A stretch of DNA of 64,000 nucleotides, from positions 2,356,001 through 2,420,000 of the forward strand of contig NZ_CP032616.1 in NCBI RefSeq assembly GCF_003626975.1, given 5' to 3'. Position 1 is the first letter of the stretch. Every line of letters starts with the position of its first letter. Origin of the DNA: Pseudomonas sp. DY-1. GTDB taxonomy: Bacteria; Pseudomonadota; Gammaproteobacteria; Pseudomonadales; Pseudomonadaceae. The translations under genes and the position numbers were made by a program. Shown piece by piece: positions 9,416 through 17,692 of this stretch. Under the pieces are notes generated by a model, which saw nothing but the letters and a program-made list of their open reading frames with translations, searched no databases and had not been told where the DNA came from.

Positions 9416-9726
9416 GCTTTGGCGGACGACGGACTGAGCATCTTGATTTCGCGGACATCGAAGTCCCGCTCAAGGTAGTCCATGCGGTTTTCGTGGAAGC
9501 TCTGCATGTGCGGTAACGCGCAATGAAAGTCGAAGGCGGCGCGGCTCTGCCAGACCTCGAAGAAGATGAACAGGCTCGGGTCCTGGGCATCACGCAGCAT
9601 GTGGTACTCGACGCAGCCCTCCTCCGCCCGGCTGGGTTCGACATAAGCGCGGAATAGCGATTCGAACTCGTCGGCTTTCTCGGGACGTGTATGGGCATGC
9701 AGGATAAAAGCGTGGGGTTGGCTCAT
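9412..9726 (-). CDS. Antibiotic biosynthesis monooxygenase (ABM) domain protein
   Basis: A 104-residue ABM-fold protein. Key family features are EKADEFESLFRAYVEPSRAE and a FEVWQSRAAFDFH segment. The start MSQPHAFILHAHTRP at 9726 is the family-like one. Related to, but clearly different from, the ABM protein at 4873-5178. It is monocistronic, convergent with the hydrolase and divergent from the MdaB-like quinone reductase gene. The latter pairing is chemically sensible, since YgiN/MdaB pairs in enteric bacteria handle quinols and quinones. Confidence 0.82.
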   Translation of the reverse strand: MSQPHAFILHAHTRPEKADEFESLFRAYVEPSRAEEGCVEYHMLRDAQDPSLFIFFEVWQSRAAFDFHCALPHMQSFHENRMDYLERDFDVREIKMLSPSSAKA

Positions 9727-9886
9727 GGCATCGGCCTCGCGGGTGACGTGATTTTTATCAACCCTATCGCAAAGCACACCCATCAATTCATGACTTTACC
9801 GCAAGTATCAATTGCGCCCCGGGCGGTGTTTCCGCAAGGGTGCGACCGGTAGTCTGCCGCCACATCGACTTACGGAGGCTACTGCC

Positions 9887-10477
9887 ATGAAAAAGATTCT
9901 GTTGCTCAACGGCGGCAAGAAGTTCGCCCACTCGGACGGCCGCTACAACGCCACCCTGCACGATGCCGCGCTGGCCTTCTTCGACCGCGCCGGCTTCGAC
10001 ATCAAGGAAACCCAGATTGACTCCGGTTACGACGTTGCCGAAGAGGTGCAGAAGATCCTCTGGGCCGACGTCGTGATCTACCAGATGCCCGGCTGGTGGA
10101 TGGGCGCTCCCTGGACCGTGAAACGCTATCTGGACGAGGTGTTCACTGCCGGTCACGGCAGCCTCTATGCCAACGACGGCCGCACCCGCTCGGACGCTTC
10201 GCAGAAGTACGGCAGCGGCGGCCTCATCCATGGCAAACAGTACATGCTGTCGCTGACCTGGAACGCACCACAACAGGCCTTTGACGACCCCACCGACTTC
10301 TTCGAGGCCAAGGGTGTGGACGCCGTCTACTTCCCCTTCCACAAGGCCAACCAGTTCCTCGGCATGAGCACCCTGCCCACCTTCCTCTGCGTGGATGTGA
10401 TGAAGCGTCCGAGCATCGAGGAGGATGTGAAGCGCTATGAAGAGCACCTGGCCGAAGTGTTTGGCATCACCGCCTGA
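9887..10477 (+). CDS. mdaB: MdaB-like NAD(P)H quinone oxidoreductase
   Basis: A 196-residue flavodoxin-fold enzyme beginning MKKILLLNGGKKFAHSDGRY, the typical MdaB opening. The FMN/FAD site residues MPGWWMGAPWTVKRYLD and the GGL..GKQYMLSLTWNAP segment are conserved. MdaB reduces quinones by two electrons, avoiding semiquinone radicals. It is divergent from an ABM (YgiN-like) gene with a 160-base gap, consistent with a quinone redox pair. Start chosen at the ATG preceded by CGGAGG. Confidence 0.88.
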   Translation: MKKILLLNGGKKFAHSDGRYNATLHDAALAFFDRAGFDIKETQIDSGYDVAEEVQKILWADVVIYQMPGWWMGAPWTVKRYLDEVFTAGHGSLYANDGRTRSDASQKYGSGGLIHGKQYMLSLTWNAPQQAFDDPTDFFEAKGVDAVYFPFHKANQFLGMSTLPTFLCVDVMKRPSIEEDVKRYEEHLAEVFGITA

Positions 10478-10492
10478 TCCGCGCAGACGTTC

Positions 10493-10576
10493 GTAGGTTG
10501 GCGCCAAGTGCAGCGCGGCCCAACGTGGCCCAAGGCAACCGACGCGTTGGGCTTCGCAGGCTCAGCGCCAACCTAC
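10493..10576. repeat. Imperfect long inverted repeat
   Basis: 12-base perfect arms GTAGGTTGGCGC (10493-10504) and GCGCCAACCTAC (10565-10576), with further inner pairing around CCCAAC/GTTGGG. A diverged relative of the right half is at about 2417-2449. It probably belongs to a dispersed repeat family and sits just 3' of mdaB. Confidence 0.6.
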
Positions 10577-10581
10577 CGGGC

Positions 10582-10619
10582 CGCTGTGCGGCCCTTGGCG
10601 GATGAATGCGCCCCTACAG
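10582..10619. repeat. REP-like element
   Basis: Contains GCGGATGAATGCGCCCCTAC, the reverse sense of the TAGGGGC-G-ATTCAT-CGCCAAG motif also seen near 33039 and 45024. It overlaps the last codons of the FHA gene (stop at 10614). Confidence 0.5.
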
Positions 10620-11456
10620 CAGCACCTTGCCGGCATAGGCCGCGGCTGCAGCGATCACCAGCACCAACAGGCCAATCAGCACCTTGTTCGGCGACTGTCG
10701 CACGGCTTCAGAGGGGGCGACATTGTTCTGCGCCGCCGCGCGCAGTGGGTTGGCCACTTGTTGACGAGCTGCCGGGCGTGGCAGCGTAGCCTTCGGGATC
10801 TGCGCCACGGGCATGAACAGCGTGGCGTCCTCGTCCACCACCTGCGGTGCAGCCACCTTGGGGCCGATCACCAGCAGGGTCACAGAGCCCATGCGAATCT
10901 GATCACCTGGCTGCAACACGGCGGTGCTGACCTTCTGCTGGTTGACGAAAACGCCGTTGGCGGAAGCGAGGTCCTTGACCTCCAGCACATCGTCCTTGAG
11001 GAAGAACTCGCAGTGCCGGCGCGATAGTTCCTGGTCGCTGAAGCACAGCTCACACTTCACCGAGCGCCCGAAGGTCAGGGAGCCGGTGACGTGGTACTTC
11101 TGCCCTTCGTGCTCCCCCTTGATCACCTGCAGGAACCAGCGTGCCGAGGCTTGCGCCTTGGGGCTGGCCTTGGCCGGGTCCACCAGCAGGAGTTCGAGTT
11201 GGCCGATACGCACGAGGTCGTCGGAGCGCAACTGGAAGCGTGCACCGATACGCTCGCCATTGACGAAGGTGCCGCCAGGCGTGCCGCAATCGCTCAGGTA
11301 GTACTGGCCGTGATCCTGGCGGATCTCCGCATGGAACAGGCTGATCTCCGGGTCCGCCAGCACCAGGCTGTTGCGACTGTCCTGACCGATGGTGAAGCGC
11401 TCATCCACCAGCCAGATGGGCGCCTGGCGGTTATCCGCGAAGTGAATTCGTAGCAT
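10614..11456 (-). CDS. Tandem FHA-domain protein with C-terminal membrane anchor
   Basis: A 280-residue protein. FHA-1 spans about 10-90, FHA-2 about 108-200, then a proline/alanine-rich linker and one membrane helix (about 258-278) at the very C-terminus. FHA-2 keeps the phosphothreonine-binding residues (G130-R131 and S145-R146-R147-H148). In FHA-1 the matching positions are G24-Q25 and S39-L40-F41-H42, so both arginine contacts are lost. It is the third gene of an operon with a PP2C phosphatase and a Ser/Thr kinase, and probably reads the kinase's phosphorylation at the inner membrane. Start MLRIHFADN at 11456. Confidence 0.88.
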   Translation of the reverse strand: MLRIHFADNRQAPIWLVDERFTIGQDSRNSLVLADPEISLFHAEIRQDHGQYYLSDCGTPGGTFVNGERIGARFQLRSDDLVRIGQLELLLVDPAKASPKAQASARWFLQVIKGEHEGQKYHVTGSLTFGRSVKCELCFSDQELSRRHCEFFLKDDVLEVKDLASANGVFVNQQKVSTAVLQPGDQIRMGSVTLLVIGPKVAAPQVVDEDATLFMPVAQIPKATLPRPAARQQVANPLRAAAQNNVAPSEAVRQSPNKVLIGLLVLVIAAAAAYAGKVLL

Positions 11457-11531
11457 TTGAGGTCCTTGGAAGCAGGGCACAGGGCAATGATAGCCATGTG
11501 CCTGCAATCCTGACCTTGCTGGAGTTGGCAG

Positions 11532-13061
11532 TTAGTTGAAAAGACGGTTCCAGAACTTCTTGATGGGGTTGCTCTCTTCCTGCTGGCGCGCCTGCTGTTG
11601 CGGCCGGGTCTGGCGGCTCGCGGCCACACGAGCTGCCTTGGCCTTGCGCACGCGTTGGTCGTGAACGGCACGCAACTCCAGCAGCGTCGGGTTCGTCGGC
11701 GCGACCTGCAGTCCGGCATCGATGTATTCCAGCGCGAGGGCGAACTCACGTCGCTGGTAGGCTTCTTCGCTGTGATCGACGAAGCGCTGTGCGACCTTCT
11801 CCAGCCCAGCCAGCGCCTGTTCGTTGCCGGGAGCCAAAGTCAGCACCTGCTGGTAATAGAACACCGCGTTATCCTGCTCGGGTTGCACCAGTTGGTCCTC
11901 GGCCAGGCGCTGCTCGGCCAGGGCCAGGATGTTGGCGACGCGCGCGGCAAGCACACGCTGCAGGCCGTCACCGGCCTTGGCATTGTCGTTGTCCAGGCGC
12001 AGCACTTCATGGAAGTAGAAGTCGGCGTTGTCGGCCGTCGGCTCCATCAGCTTGCCTTCGGCCAGTCGCTGCTCCCCCAGCTCCAGCAGGTCGGCGATCT
12101 TCATGCGCAGAACGACGTAATAACCGCCCCCCGTGGAGACTACCAGCAGCATGAGGCCGGCCAGCCCCCAGAGCAGGCCGCGGTAGCGCTGGCGTGCTGC
12201 TGACTTTTTCGCAGATGCGCCTACGGATACAACGGGTGCAATGCGGGTGAAATCGAGGTCGAGATCGCACAGTTCGGTCAGGCTTTCCAGCAACACCCGG
12301 CAGTCGGCGAAACGCTCTTCCGGGTCCTTGGCGAGCATGCGATCGATCAGGTGCTGGTAGTCGGACAGCCCCCGGCGCAGCAATGGCGGGTCCATCTGCA
12401 CGTGGTTGAGCACGGTATCGGCGTAGCTTGCGCCGCGATACGGGTTCTCTCCGGTCAGCAGCTCCAGGAGGATCACGCCCAGGCTGTAGATATCGCTGCG
12501 AGCGTCCAGCGGCTGGCACTGGGCCTGCTCCGGGCTGCTGTAGGCAGGGCTACCGACGGCGACGTTGAACTGGGTCAGCTCGGTATCCAGCTCGAGGTCC
12601 TTGGCGATACCGAAATCGGTGAGCACCGCCGTGCCATCGTCGCGAAAGAGGATGTTGGCCGGCTTGATGTCGCGGTGTACCAGCCCCTTGTCGTGGACGA
12701 CCGCCAGGGCGCCGGCGATCTGTCGGACGATGCGCAGGGCCTCCAGGGGCTCCAGCTCGTGCCCCTTGTGGCGGCCGAGTTCGCCACCGGCAAGGAACTC
12801 CATGGCGAGATAGGGCCGGCCATCGGGCAGGTGGTCGATATCGTGGATGGTGACGATGGACGGATGGCGCAGGGAGGCCAGCATGCGCGCCTCCCTGACG
12901 AAGCGATCAACCAGGGCTTCGTCGTCCAGCCGGTCCAGTACTTTCACCGCAACCTTGCGATTGAGGGACTCCTGGGTGGCGAGGTAGACCTCGGCCATCC
13001 CACCTTTGCCCAGGCGTCCGTGCACAAGATAGCCGGGGATATCGAGAAGATTGTCAGTCAT
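11532..13061 (-). CDS. Membrane-anchored Hanks-type Ser/Thr protein kinase
   Basis: A 509-residue protein. The N-terminal kinase domain (about 10-270) has the glycine loop GKGGMAEVY, catalytic K40 (VAVKV), HRD at about 128-130 (HRDIKPANILF) and DFG at about 148; all key residues are intact. One membrane helix follows at about 294-317. The C-terminal part holds two copies of a repeat around AEQRLAE..L..P..DNA.FY, then a TPR-like stretch and a glutamine/arginine-rich tail. That part should be periplasmic if the kinase is cytoplasmic. It starts 2 bases after the phosphatase stop, so the two are translationally coupled; the FHA gene follows after 75 bases. Confidence 0.92.
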   Translation of the reverse strand: MTDNLLDIPGYLVHGRLGKGGMAEVYLATQESLNRKVAVKVLDRLDDEALVDRFVREARMLASLRHPSIVTIHDIDHLPDGRPYLAMEFLAGGELGRHKGHELEPLEALRIVRQIAGALAVVHDKGLVHRDIKPANILFRDDGTAVLTDFGIAKDLELDTELTQFNVAVGSPAYSSPEQAQCQPLDARSDIYSLGVILLELLTGENPYRGASYADTVLNHVQMDPPLLRRGLSDYQHLIDRMLAKDPEERFADCRVLLESLTELCDLDLDFTRIAPVVSVGASAKKSAARQRYRGLLWGLAGLMLLVVSTGGGYYVVLRMKIADLLELGEQRLAEGKLMEPTADNADFYFHEVLRLDNDNAKAGDGLQRVLAARVANILALAEQRLAEDQLVQPEQDNAVFYYQQVLTLAPGNEQALAGLEKVAQRFVDHSEEAYQRREFALALEYIDAGLQVAPTNPTLLELRAVHDQRVRKAKAARVAASRQTRPQQQARQQEESNPIKKFWNRLFN

Positions 13062-13063
13062 GT

Positions 13064-13831
13064 TCAGGGTCTTCGGGATTTGAGCAACCGGCTCAGGAAC
13101 GAATTGGACCTGCTTGCAGGCAAAGAGGTTTCCGGCGGCATCAGGCCGATCACGATGCAGGAGATATTATCCCGACCACCGGCATCGCACGCCTGCTCCA
13201 GCAATTGCGCGACCAGTTCGTCGAGGGTTTCGGCGTGGGCGCATCGGGCCTGGATCTGTTCGTCGTCCAGTTCGCCGCTCAGGCCGTCGCTGCACAGCAG
13301 CAGCAATTCGCCGGGCGCCAACGTGCCCAGCACGCGACCGACTTCAAGATCCTGGTGCACCTGGCCCAGACATTGAGTCACGACATTGCGCCGAGGATGC
13401 TGGCGAGCCTGCTGTACGGTCAGTTCGCCGGCGTCCACCAGCGCCTGCACCAGGCTATGGTCGTGACTCAGCCGCACGATTCCGGCAGCGCTCACCCGGT
13501 AGGCGCGGCTATCGCCGGCCCAGACCAGGTCGAATGCCGTTCCGTCGAATTTCACTGCGACCAGGGTGGTACCCATGCCAGAACCGCCAGCTGCCGCCAC
13601 GACGGCGGCGTGGGCGAGCTGCACCGCAGCCTCCAGGTCCTGCCCGGCGGAGGTTGCGTCCCGCAACGTGGAAACCGCCACGGCGCTGGCCACTTCGCCG
13701 CGCTGGTGGCCGCCCATACCATCGGCGACGGCCCAGAGCCCCAGCTCCGGGGCGCAAAGCAGTGCATCTTCGTTGTGTTCACGCACGCAGCCGGTGATGG
13801 ACTGCGCGGCGTATCCCAGTCGTTCGGACAT
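13064..13831 (-). CDS. PP2C-family protein Ser/Thr phosphatase
   Basis: A 255-residue single-domain PP2C (PPM) enzyme. Metal-binding motifs are intact: HNED, VADGMGGHQRGEVAS, GDSRAYR and LCSDGLSG, with a final DN pair. It reverses the neighbouring kinase's phosphorylation. It is the first gene of the phosphatase-kinase-FHA operon. Start MSERLGYAAQS at 13831 chosen for family fit; in-frame ATGs at 13867 and 13894 would add unconserved residues. No type VI secretion genes are nearby, unlike the ppkA/pppA/fha sets. Confidence 0.9.
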   Translation of the reverse strand: MSERLGYAAQSITGCVREHNEDALLCAPELGLWAVADGMGGHQRGEVASAVAVSTLRDATSAGQDLEAAVQLAHAAVVAAAGGSGMGTTLVAVKFDGTAFDLVWAGDSRAYRVSAAGIVRLSHDHSLVQALVDAGELTVQQARQHPRRNVVTQCLGQVHQDLEVGRVLGTLAPGELLLLCSDGLSGELDDEQIQARCAHAETLDELVAQLLEQACDAGGRDNISCIVIGLMPPETSLPASRSNSFLSRLLKSRRP

Positions 13832-14017
13832 TGGGCTCTCGGTTGCCGGCAAGCGTTGGTCCCGCATGATGCGGCGGCGGCCGGTCGATGTCACCGCCCG
13901 GTAGATGAAGTGTTAAGCAGTCGAACATTTTCCAAGGCATGCAGCCGAGTGCCAGGCGGCTATGCTGTTTTCATCGGTTCCGTAAACCAACCGGCTCGTG
14001 CAGCCCAGGAGGTGGTA

Positions 14018-14053
14018 ATGGCCATTGAGCGCTTCAAGGCAGGGATGCGCTGA
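14018..14053 (+). CDS. Possible 11-residue micro-ORF
   Basis: An 11-codon frame (MAIERFKAGMR) behind a near-perfect ribosome site: AGGAGGTG ends 3 bases before the ATG. It lies 29 bases upstream of the 43-residue basic protein gene. It could be a leader peptide, a micro-protein, or chance. No pause-codon run of the usual attenuator type is visible. Coding status rests on the ribosome site alone. Confidence 0.25.
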   Translation: MAIERFKAGMR

Positions 14054-14082
14054 TCCATTCACCCTCTCGCGGAGTAACCATC

Positions 14083-14214
14083 ATGAGCAAAGGTCTCGAT
14101 GCAAAACGCGCGGCGAAGAAAAAGCCGCAAAAGACCCTTCTGGAAAAACGCTCTGCCAAGCGCAGCAAGAAATCCGGTGCCGGCCTGCTCGGCAGTCATG
14201 CGCCGAATCCTTGA
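14083..14214 (+). CDS. Small very basic protein (43 residues)
   Basis: Reads MSKGLDAKRAAKKKPQKTLL, then a second basic block with EKRSAKRSKKSG and the end LGSHAPNP. Fourteen of 43 residues are Lys or Arg. A good ribosome site (GGAG) lies 8 bases upstream of the ATG, and a strong terminator follows 18 bases after the stop, so this is a complete small transcription unit. The composition suggests nucleic-acid or ribosome binding. I do not recognise a family with known function. Confidence 0.6.
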   Translation: MSKGLDAKRAAKKKPQKTLLEKRSAKRSKKSGAGLLGSHAPNP

Positions 14215-14232
14215 ACCCTCCAGCGCAACGAA

Positions 14233-14262
14233 GACGCCCTCCTGATGGAGGGCGTCGTTTTA
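14233..14262 (+). terminator. Rho-independent terminator
   Basis: Perfect 10-base stem GACGCCCTCC/GGAGGGCGTC with loop TGAT, followed by GTTTTAT. It ends the small basic protein gene and may also serve the convergent UspE-like gene. Confidence 0.8.
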
Positions 14263-14271
14263 TGGGTTGGG

Positions 14272-15141
14272 TCAGGCTGCGCGATGGCCGTCGGGCGCCG
14301 CCTCCTCCAACGCAGCCTCTGGCTTGATCACCAGCAGATCGCCCTCCAACCGATCGAGCACGGCCTCCGCCGTGTTGCCCACCAGCGCGCCTGCCAGCCC
14401 CTGACGGGCGACGGTGCCCAGCACGGTAAGCCCCGCCTCGAGTTGGTGGGCAATCTGCGGAATCAATGTTCGGGCCGGGCCTTCGCCAAGATGCAGGCAA
14501 TGCTCGGGCAGCTCGTATTCCTCCATGAACCAGCGGCACTGCTCATGGCAATGGCGGGCGATGACCTGGTCGAGGGTCTGCTCCGGGTCGGCCTGGGGCA
14601 GCCTGGCCGGCGAATAGGCGCTCACCACATGCAAGGCGGCACCGAACAGGCCGCGGAGGAAGTTGGCGTGTTCCATTACATTGCCCTGCAACGCGACGTG
14701 TGCCGCGTCCTGGTGCTCGACATCCATGCCAGCGAGAACGGTGCCGCCTTCCCAGACGCGTCCCCCCCGGATCAGGAGCAGCGGTGTGGGTACCTGGCGC
14801 AACAGCTGCCAATCATCGGGAGTCATCAGCAGTTGGCTCAGGCGTCCAGCGGAACGGTGTTGCTTGATTACCAGGTCGCACGATTGGGTGCGACAGGCTT
14901 CCAGGATGGCGTTACTCGCACGATCAAAATCTACCCGTGCCACCGTACCTCGCGCATGCACGCCCGAGCGCAGGAGCCCGACCAGGTATTGGTCGAGTAC
15001 CCCGGAGGAGCTATCGCTCGGATCGCAAAGCAGAAGGTTGAGGGTTGCGTCAAGCTTCTGAGCAATCTGCAGTCCCCGCTCGAGGGCTTCGGACTCGGAA
15101 TCGAGGGGGATGACGACCAGGATTTTCTTAACCGAACGCAT
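14272..15141 (-). CDS. UspE-like tandem universal stress protein
   Basis: A 289-residue protein with two Usp domains (about 4-128 and 135-275). The second ends in GALVGNTAEAVLDRLEGDLL, the nucleotide-binding G-x(n)-GNTAE motif of UspE/UspN-like proteins; the first lacks an obvious ATP motif. Pseudomonas usp genes are often induced under oxygen limitation or in stationary phase. An almost-ANR-like palindrome 170 bases upstream has the wrong spacing (see rejected items). The 15142-15404 gap contains nothing else identifiable. Confidence 0.87.
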   Translation of the reverse strand: MRSVKKILVVIPLDSESEALERGLQIAQKLDATLNLLLCDPSDSSSGVLDQYLVGLLRSGVHARGTVARVDFDRASNAILEACRTQSCDLVIKQHRSAGRLSQLLMTPDDWQLLRQVPTPLLLIRGGRVWEGGTVLAGMDVEHQDAAHVALQGNVMEHANFLRGLFGAALHVVSAYSPARLPQADPEQTLDQVIARHCHEQCRWFMEEYELPEHCLHLGEGPARTLIPQIAHQLEAGLTVLGTVARQGLAGALVGNTAEAVLDRLEGDLLVIKPEAALEEAAPDGHRAA

Positions 15142-15404
15142 GGCAATCGTCCTCCGGTTGCGGAAACGCCAGTGCGGGCTGATCTCTATTGCCGAGTCAT
15201 GGGACGAACGCCCGGCAGCCGGGGCTGCCGACGTCCTCAGTGGTCAGGAGTATGGCCTCCCTGCCTCGCCGGGCAAGGCAGGTCATCGCGGGGTAAAGTC
15301 CGATTGATTCCTGATCAAGGCCCGGAAGGAATAAGCACGCATTGAGCCGATTCAAGTTGCCGGGCGAGGCCTTCTCCCGTGATGAGCCGCTGCGCCGCAC
15401 GCCC

Positions 15405-16163
15405 TCAGAGGAACATCCCACCCGACGCTTCCACCCGCTGCCCATTGATCCAGCGTCCCGCGTCAGAGAGCAGCATGGCCACGGCTGCGCCAATGTCTTC
15501 CGGCAGGCCGACGCGGCCGAGAGCAGTATTGCCGGCGATGAAGGCATTGACCTGGGAGTTGTCGCGCACCACGCCGCCGCCGAAGTCGGTCTCGATGGCG
15601 CCGGGGGCCAGCACGTTCACGGAAATCCCACGCGCGCCCAGCTCCTTGGCCTGGTAGCGGGTCAGCACTTCGATGCCGCCCTTCATCGCCGCGTAGGCGG
15701 CATAGCCCGGCAGCGCGAAGCGCGCCAGCCCCGTGGAAATATTCAGGATGCGTCCACCGTCGGCGATCAGAGGCAGGAGCTTCTGGGTGAGGAAGAACGG
15801 CCCCTTGAGCTGGACGTTCACCAGTTGGTCGAACTGTTCCTCGGTGGTTTCGGCAAAGCTGGCATGGATGCCGATGCCCGCGTTGTTCACCAGGAAGTCG
15901 AAATTGTCGCGGCCGAACTCGGTCTTCAGCAAGCGCCCCAGGCTGGCGGTGAAGGTTTCGAAGGTGGCGCTCTTGCTCACGTCCAGCTGGAGCATGGCGG
16001 CGTGTCCGCCGAGGTCCATGATCTCGCGGCTGAGGGATTCGGCGTCCTCCAGCTTGCTGTGGTAGGTGCCGATGATGTCGATACCCTGGGCCGCCAGGTG
16101 CTGCGCCATGCTTTTGCCGAGGCCTCGGCTGGCTCCGGTGATGAGTGCAATCTTGCGGGTCAT
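15405..16163 (-). CDS. Short-chain dehydrogenase/reductase (SDR)
   Basis: A 252-residue classical SDR: TGASRGLG cofactor loop (about 10-17), NNAG, catalytic Tyr and Lys in YAAYAAMKG, and a C-terminal GQRVEASGG. FabG-like architecture; the loop before the first helix suggests NADPH use. It is divergent from a LysR gene 129 bases away that probably regulates it. Start MTRKIALITG at 16163; an upstream in-frame ATG at 16250 would run over the promoter region. Substrate unknown. Confidence 0.88.
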   Translation of the reverse strand: MTRKIALITGASRGLGKSMAQHLAAQGIDIIGTYHSKLEDAESLSREIMDLGGHAAMLQLDVSKSATFETFTASLGRLLKTEFGRDNFDFLVNNAGIGIHASFAETTEEQFDQLVNVQLKGPFFLTQKLLPLIADGGRILNISTGLARFALPGYAAYAAMKGGIEVLTRYQAKELGARGISVNVLAPGAIETDFGGGVVRDNSQVNAFIAGNTALGRVGLPEDIGAAVAMLLSDAGRWINGQRVEASGGMFL

Positions 16164-16292
16164 TGCAGTGCTCCTGGTTGCAGGTGGTGGATGTGGTGAG
16201 GAGCTTATTGTCCGGCTTACATGCGATAAATAATCCGCTATCGGAATCACTGAGCGGCAAACCCGAATAATCCGGAAAGAGGCGCCACACGG

Positions 16293-17201
16293 ATGAACAA
16301 GCTGGAGCTACTGAGAACCTTCGTACGGGTCAGCGAACTGTCAAGTTTTACCCAGGCCGCAGACAGCCTTGGCCTGCCCCGTTCCACCGTGTCTGACCAG
16401 ATACAGGCGCTGGAAGAACTCCTGGGCACGCGCTTGCTGCAACGCACCACACGCAAGGTCCGGGCGACCCAGGACGGTCTTCTGCTGCATGAACGCAGTC
16501 GCGAGCTGCTGGCGCAGATGGACGAACTGGAGGGCTTGTTCCGCCAGGACGCCACAGCATTATCTGGCCGTATCCGGGTGGACATGCCCACTGTTCTTGC
16601 ACGCAAGGTGGTGATGCCGCGCCTGGTCGAGTTCACCGACCTGCATCCGGGAGTCGAGCTGGAAGTCAGCAGTACCGACCGCCGGGTGGACCTTGTGCGC
16701 GAAGGCTTCGACCTGGTGCTGCGAGTCGGGCCTCTGCTGGACACATCGCTGGTAGCGCGCCCTCTGGGAGCCTTCCCGGTGGTGAATGTCGCCAGCCGTG
16801 CCTACCTCGCCACCCATGGCGTACCGCACTCGCTGGAAGATCTCGCCGGCCATCGGCTGGTGCATTACGTGTCGATATTGGGCAGTCGGCCCCCGGGCTT
16901 CGAGTACCTCGCCAGTGGCAGGGTCCACTACCTGCCCATGGCCGGCAGCCTGACGGTGAACAACGCTGAAGCTTACAGCGCCGCCTGCCTGGGCGGGCTG
17001 GGGCTGATCCAGGTGCCGCGGCATGGTGTGCGCGAATTCCTGGAAAGCGGCGAACTGGTAGCGTTCCTGCCGGAATTCCAGGCGCCGCCACTGGAAGTGA
17101 CCCTGCTCTACGCCCACCGCCGGCTCCCCCGGCGCGTGCGCGCGTTCATGGAGTGGCTGGAACTGGTGGTTCAGGAACAGGCCGCGCCTCAGGGGGCGTA
17201 G
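16293..17201 (+). CDS. LysR-family transcriptional regulator (CrgA/DsdC-like)
   Basis: A 302-residue protein with a winged HTH (about 1-60, FTQAADSLGLPRSTVSDQIQ) and a substrate-binding domain with the LVARPLGAFPVVNVAS segment typical of the group that regulates adjacent SDR genes. It is divergent from the SDR gene, its likely target. The 3' end overlaps the convergent GGDEF remnant by 13 bases. Confidence 0.9.
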   Translation: MNKLELLRTFVRVSELSSFTQAADSLGLPRSTVSDQIQALEELLGTRLLQRTTRKVRATQDGLLLHERSRELLAQMDELEGLFRQDATALSGRIRVDMPTVLARKVVMPRLVEFTDLHPGVELEVSSTDRRVDLVREGFDLVLRVGPLLDTSLVARPLGAFPVVNVASRAYLATHGVPHSLEDLAGHRLVHYVSILGSRPPGFEYLASGRVHYLPMAGSLTVNNAEAYSAACLGGLGLIQVPRHGVREFLESGELVAFLPEFQAPPLEVTLLYAHRRLPRRVRAFMEWLELVVQEQAAPQGA

Positions 17202-17515
17202 GTAAAGCGGTTGCGACCGTTGTGCTTGGAGTCGTAGAGGGTCTGGTCGGCCTTGATGAGCGCCTGATTGAGGCTGTCGCCGGCGTCCAGCCTGCCCACG
17301 CCGACACTAATCATCACCGGGTTGGCTGCCGGTGCTTCCCGCACCGTCGTCAGGAGCACCTGCATGCGCCTCTGGACCTCTTCATGCGTGATGTCCCAGA
17401 GGTTGACACCAAACCCTTCACCGCCGAGGCGGGCGAATTCGAACTCTCCAAGCGCTTCGCGAACAATGAATCTGAAGTTGTTGTGCGGCAGCTCTGAGGC
17501 GAAGAAGAAGACCAC
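17189..17515 (-). pseudogene. Remnant of a GGDEF domain
   Basis: A 108-codon frame (GTG at 17515) matching only the second half of a GGDEF domain: RLGGEGFGV in place of GG(D/E)EF, then VMISVGVGR and LIKADQTLYDSKHNGRNR. The first half, with the D-LTG-L and GH..GD motifs, is missing, and an in-frame stop lies at 17546-17548. The catalytic acid pair is broken (GGEGF), so it cannot make c-di-GMP. Probably the tail of a deleted diguanylate cyclase. An ANR box is 77 bases upstream of the GTG but more likely serves the divergent cytochrome gene. Confidence 0.7.
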
Positions 17516-17591
17516 GCAAGAAGCGCTAAGGGTCAGCCAGAGCGGCTACAGGTCATCGGGAATGCCCTCGATCAGCCAAGGCCCGATTGCC

Positions 17592-17605
17592 TTGATGCGG
17601 ATCAA
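17592..17605. promoter_or_regulatory. ANR/FNR box
   Basis: TTGATGCGGATCAA, a perfect 10/10 match to the TTGAT-N4-ATCAA consensus, centred 94 bases before the cytochrome c ATG at 17693. It predicts activation of that gene under low oxygen. A second possible target is the GGDEF remnant on the other strand. Confidence 0.75.
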
Positions 17606-17692
17606 GCAACCCGCCCGGTGCGATGCCGTCCATCGCAACCACATCGGTGCTGCTATCGTTTTCGGGGTCGCTTTTCTCCTGTGGATGCCATC

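Noticed and set aside
10614..13831. Reading the kinase cluster as part of a type VI secretion locus
   Set aside because: No tss, hcp, vgrG or clpV genes are found on either side within tens of kilobases.
15304..15318. TTGAT-TCCTG-ATCAA palindrome upstream of the UspE-like gene, resembling an ANR box
   Set aside because: The spacer is five bases rather than four and the site is about 170 bases from the start codon, so it does not fit a functional ANR box.
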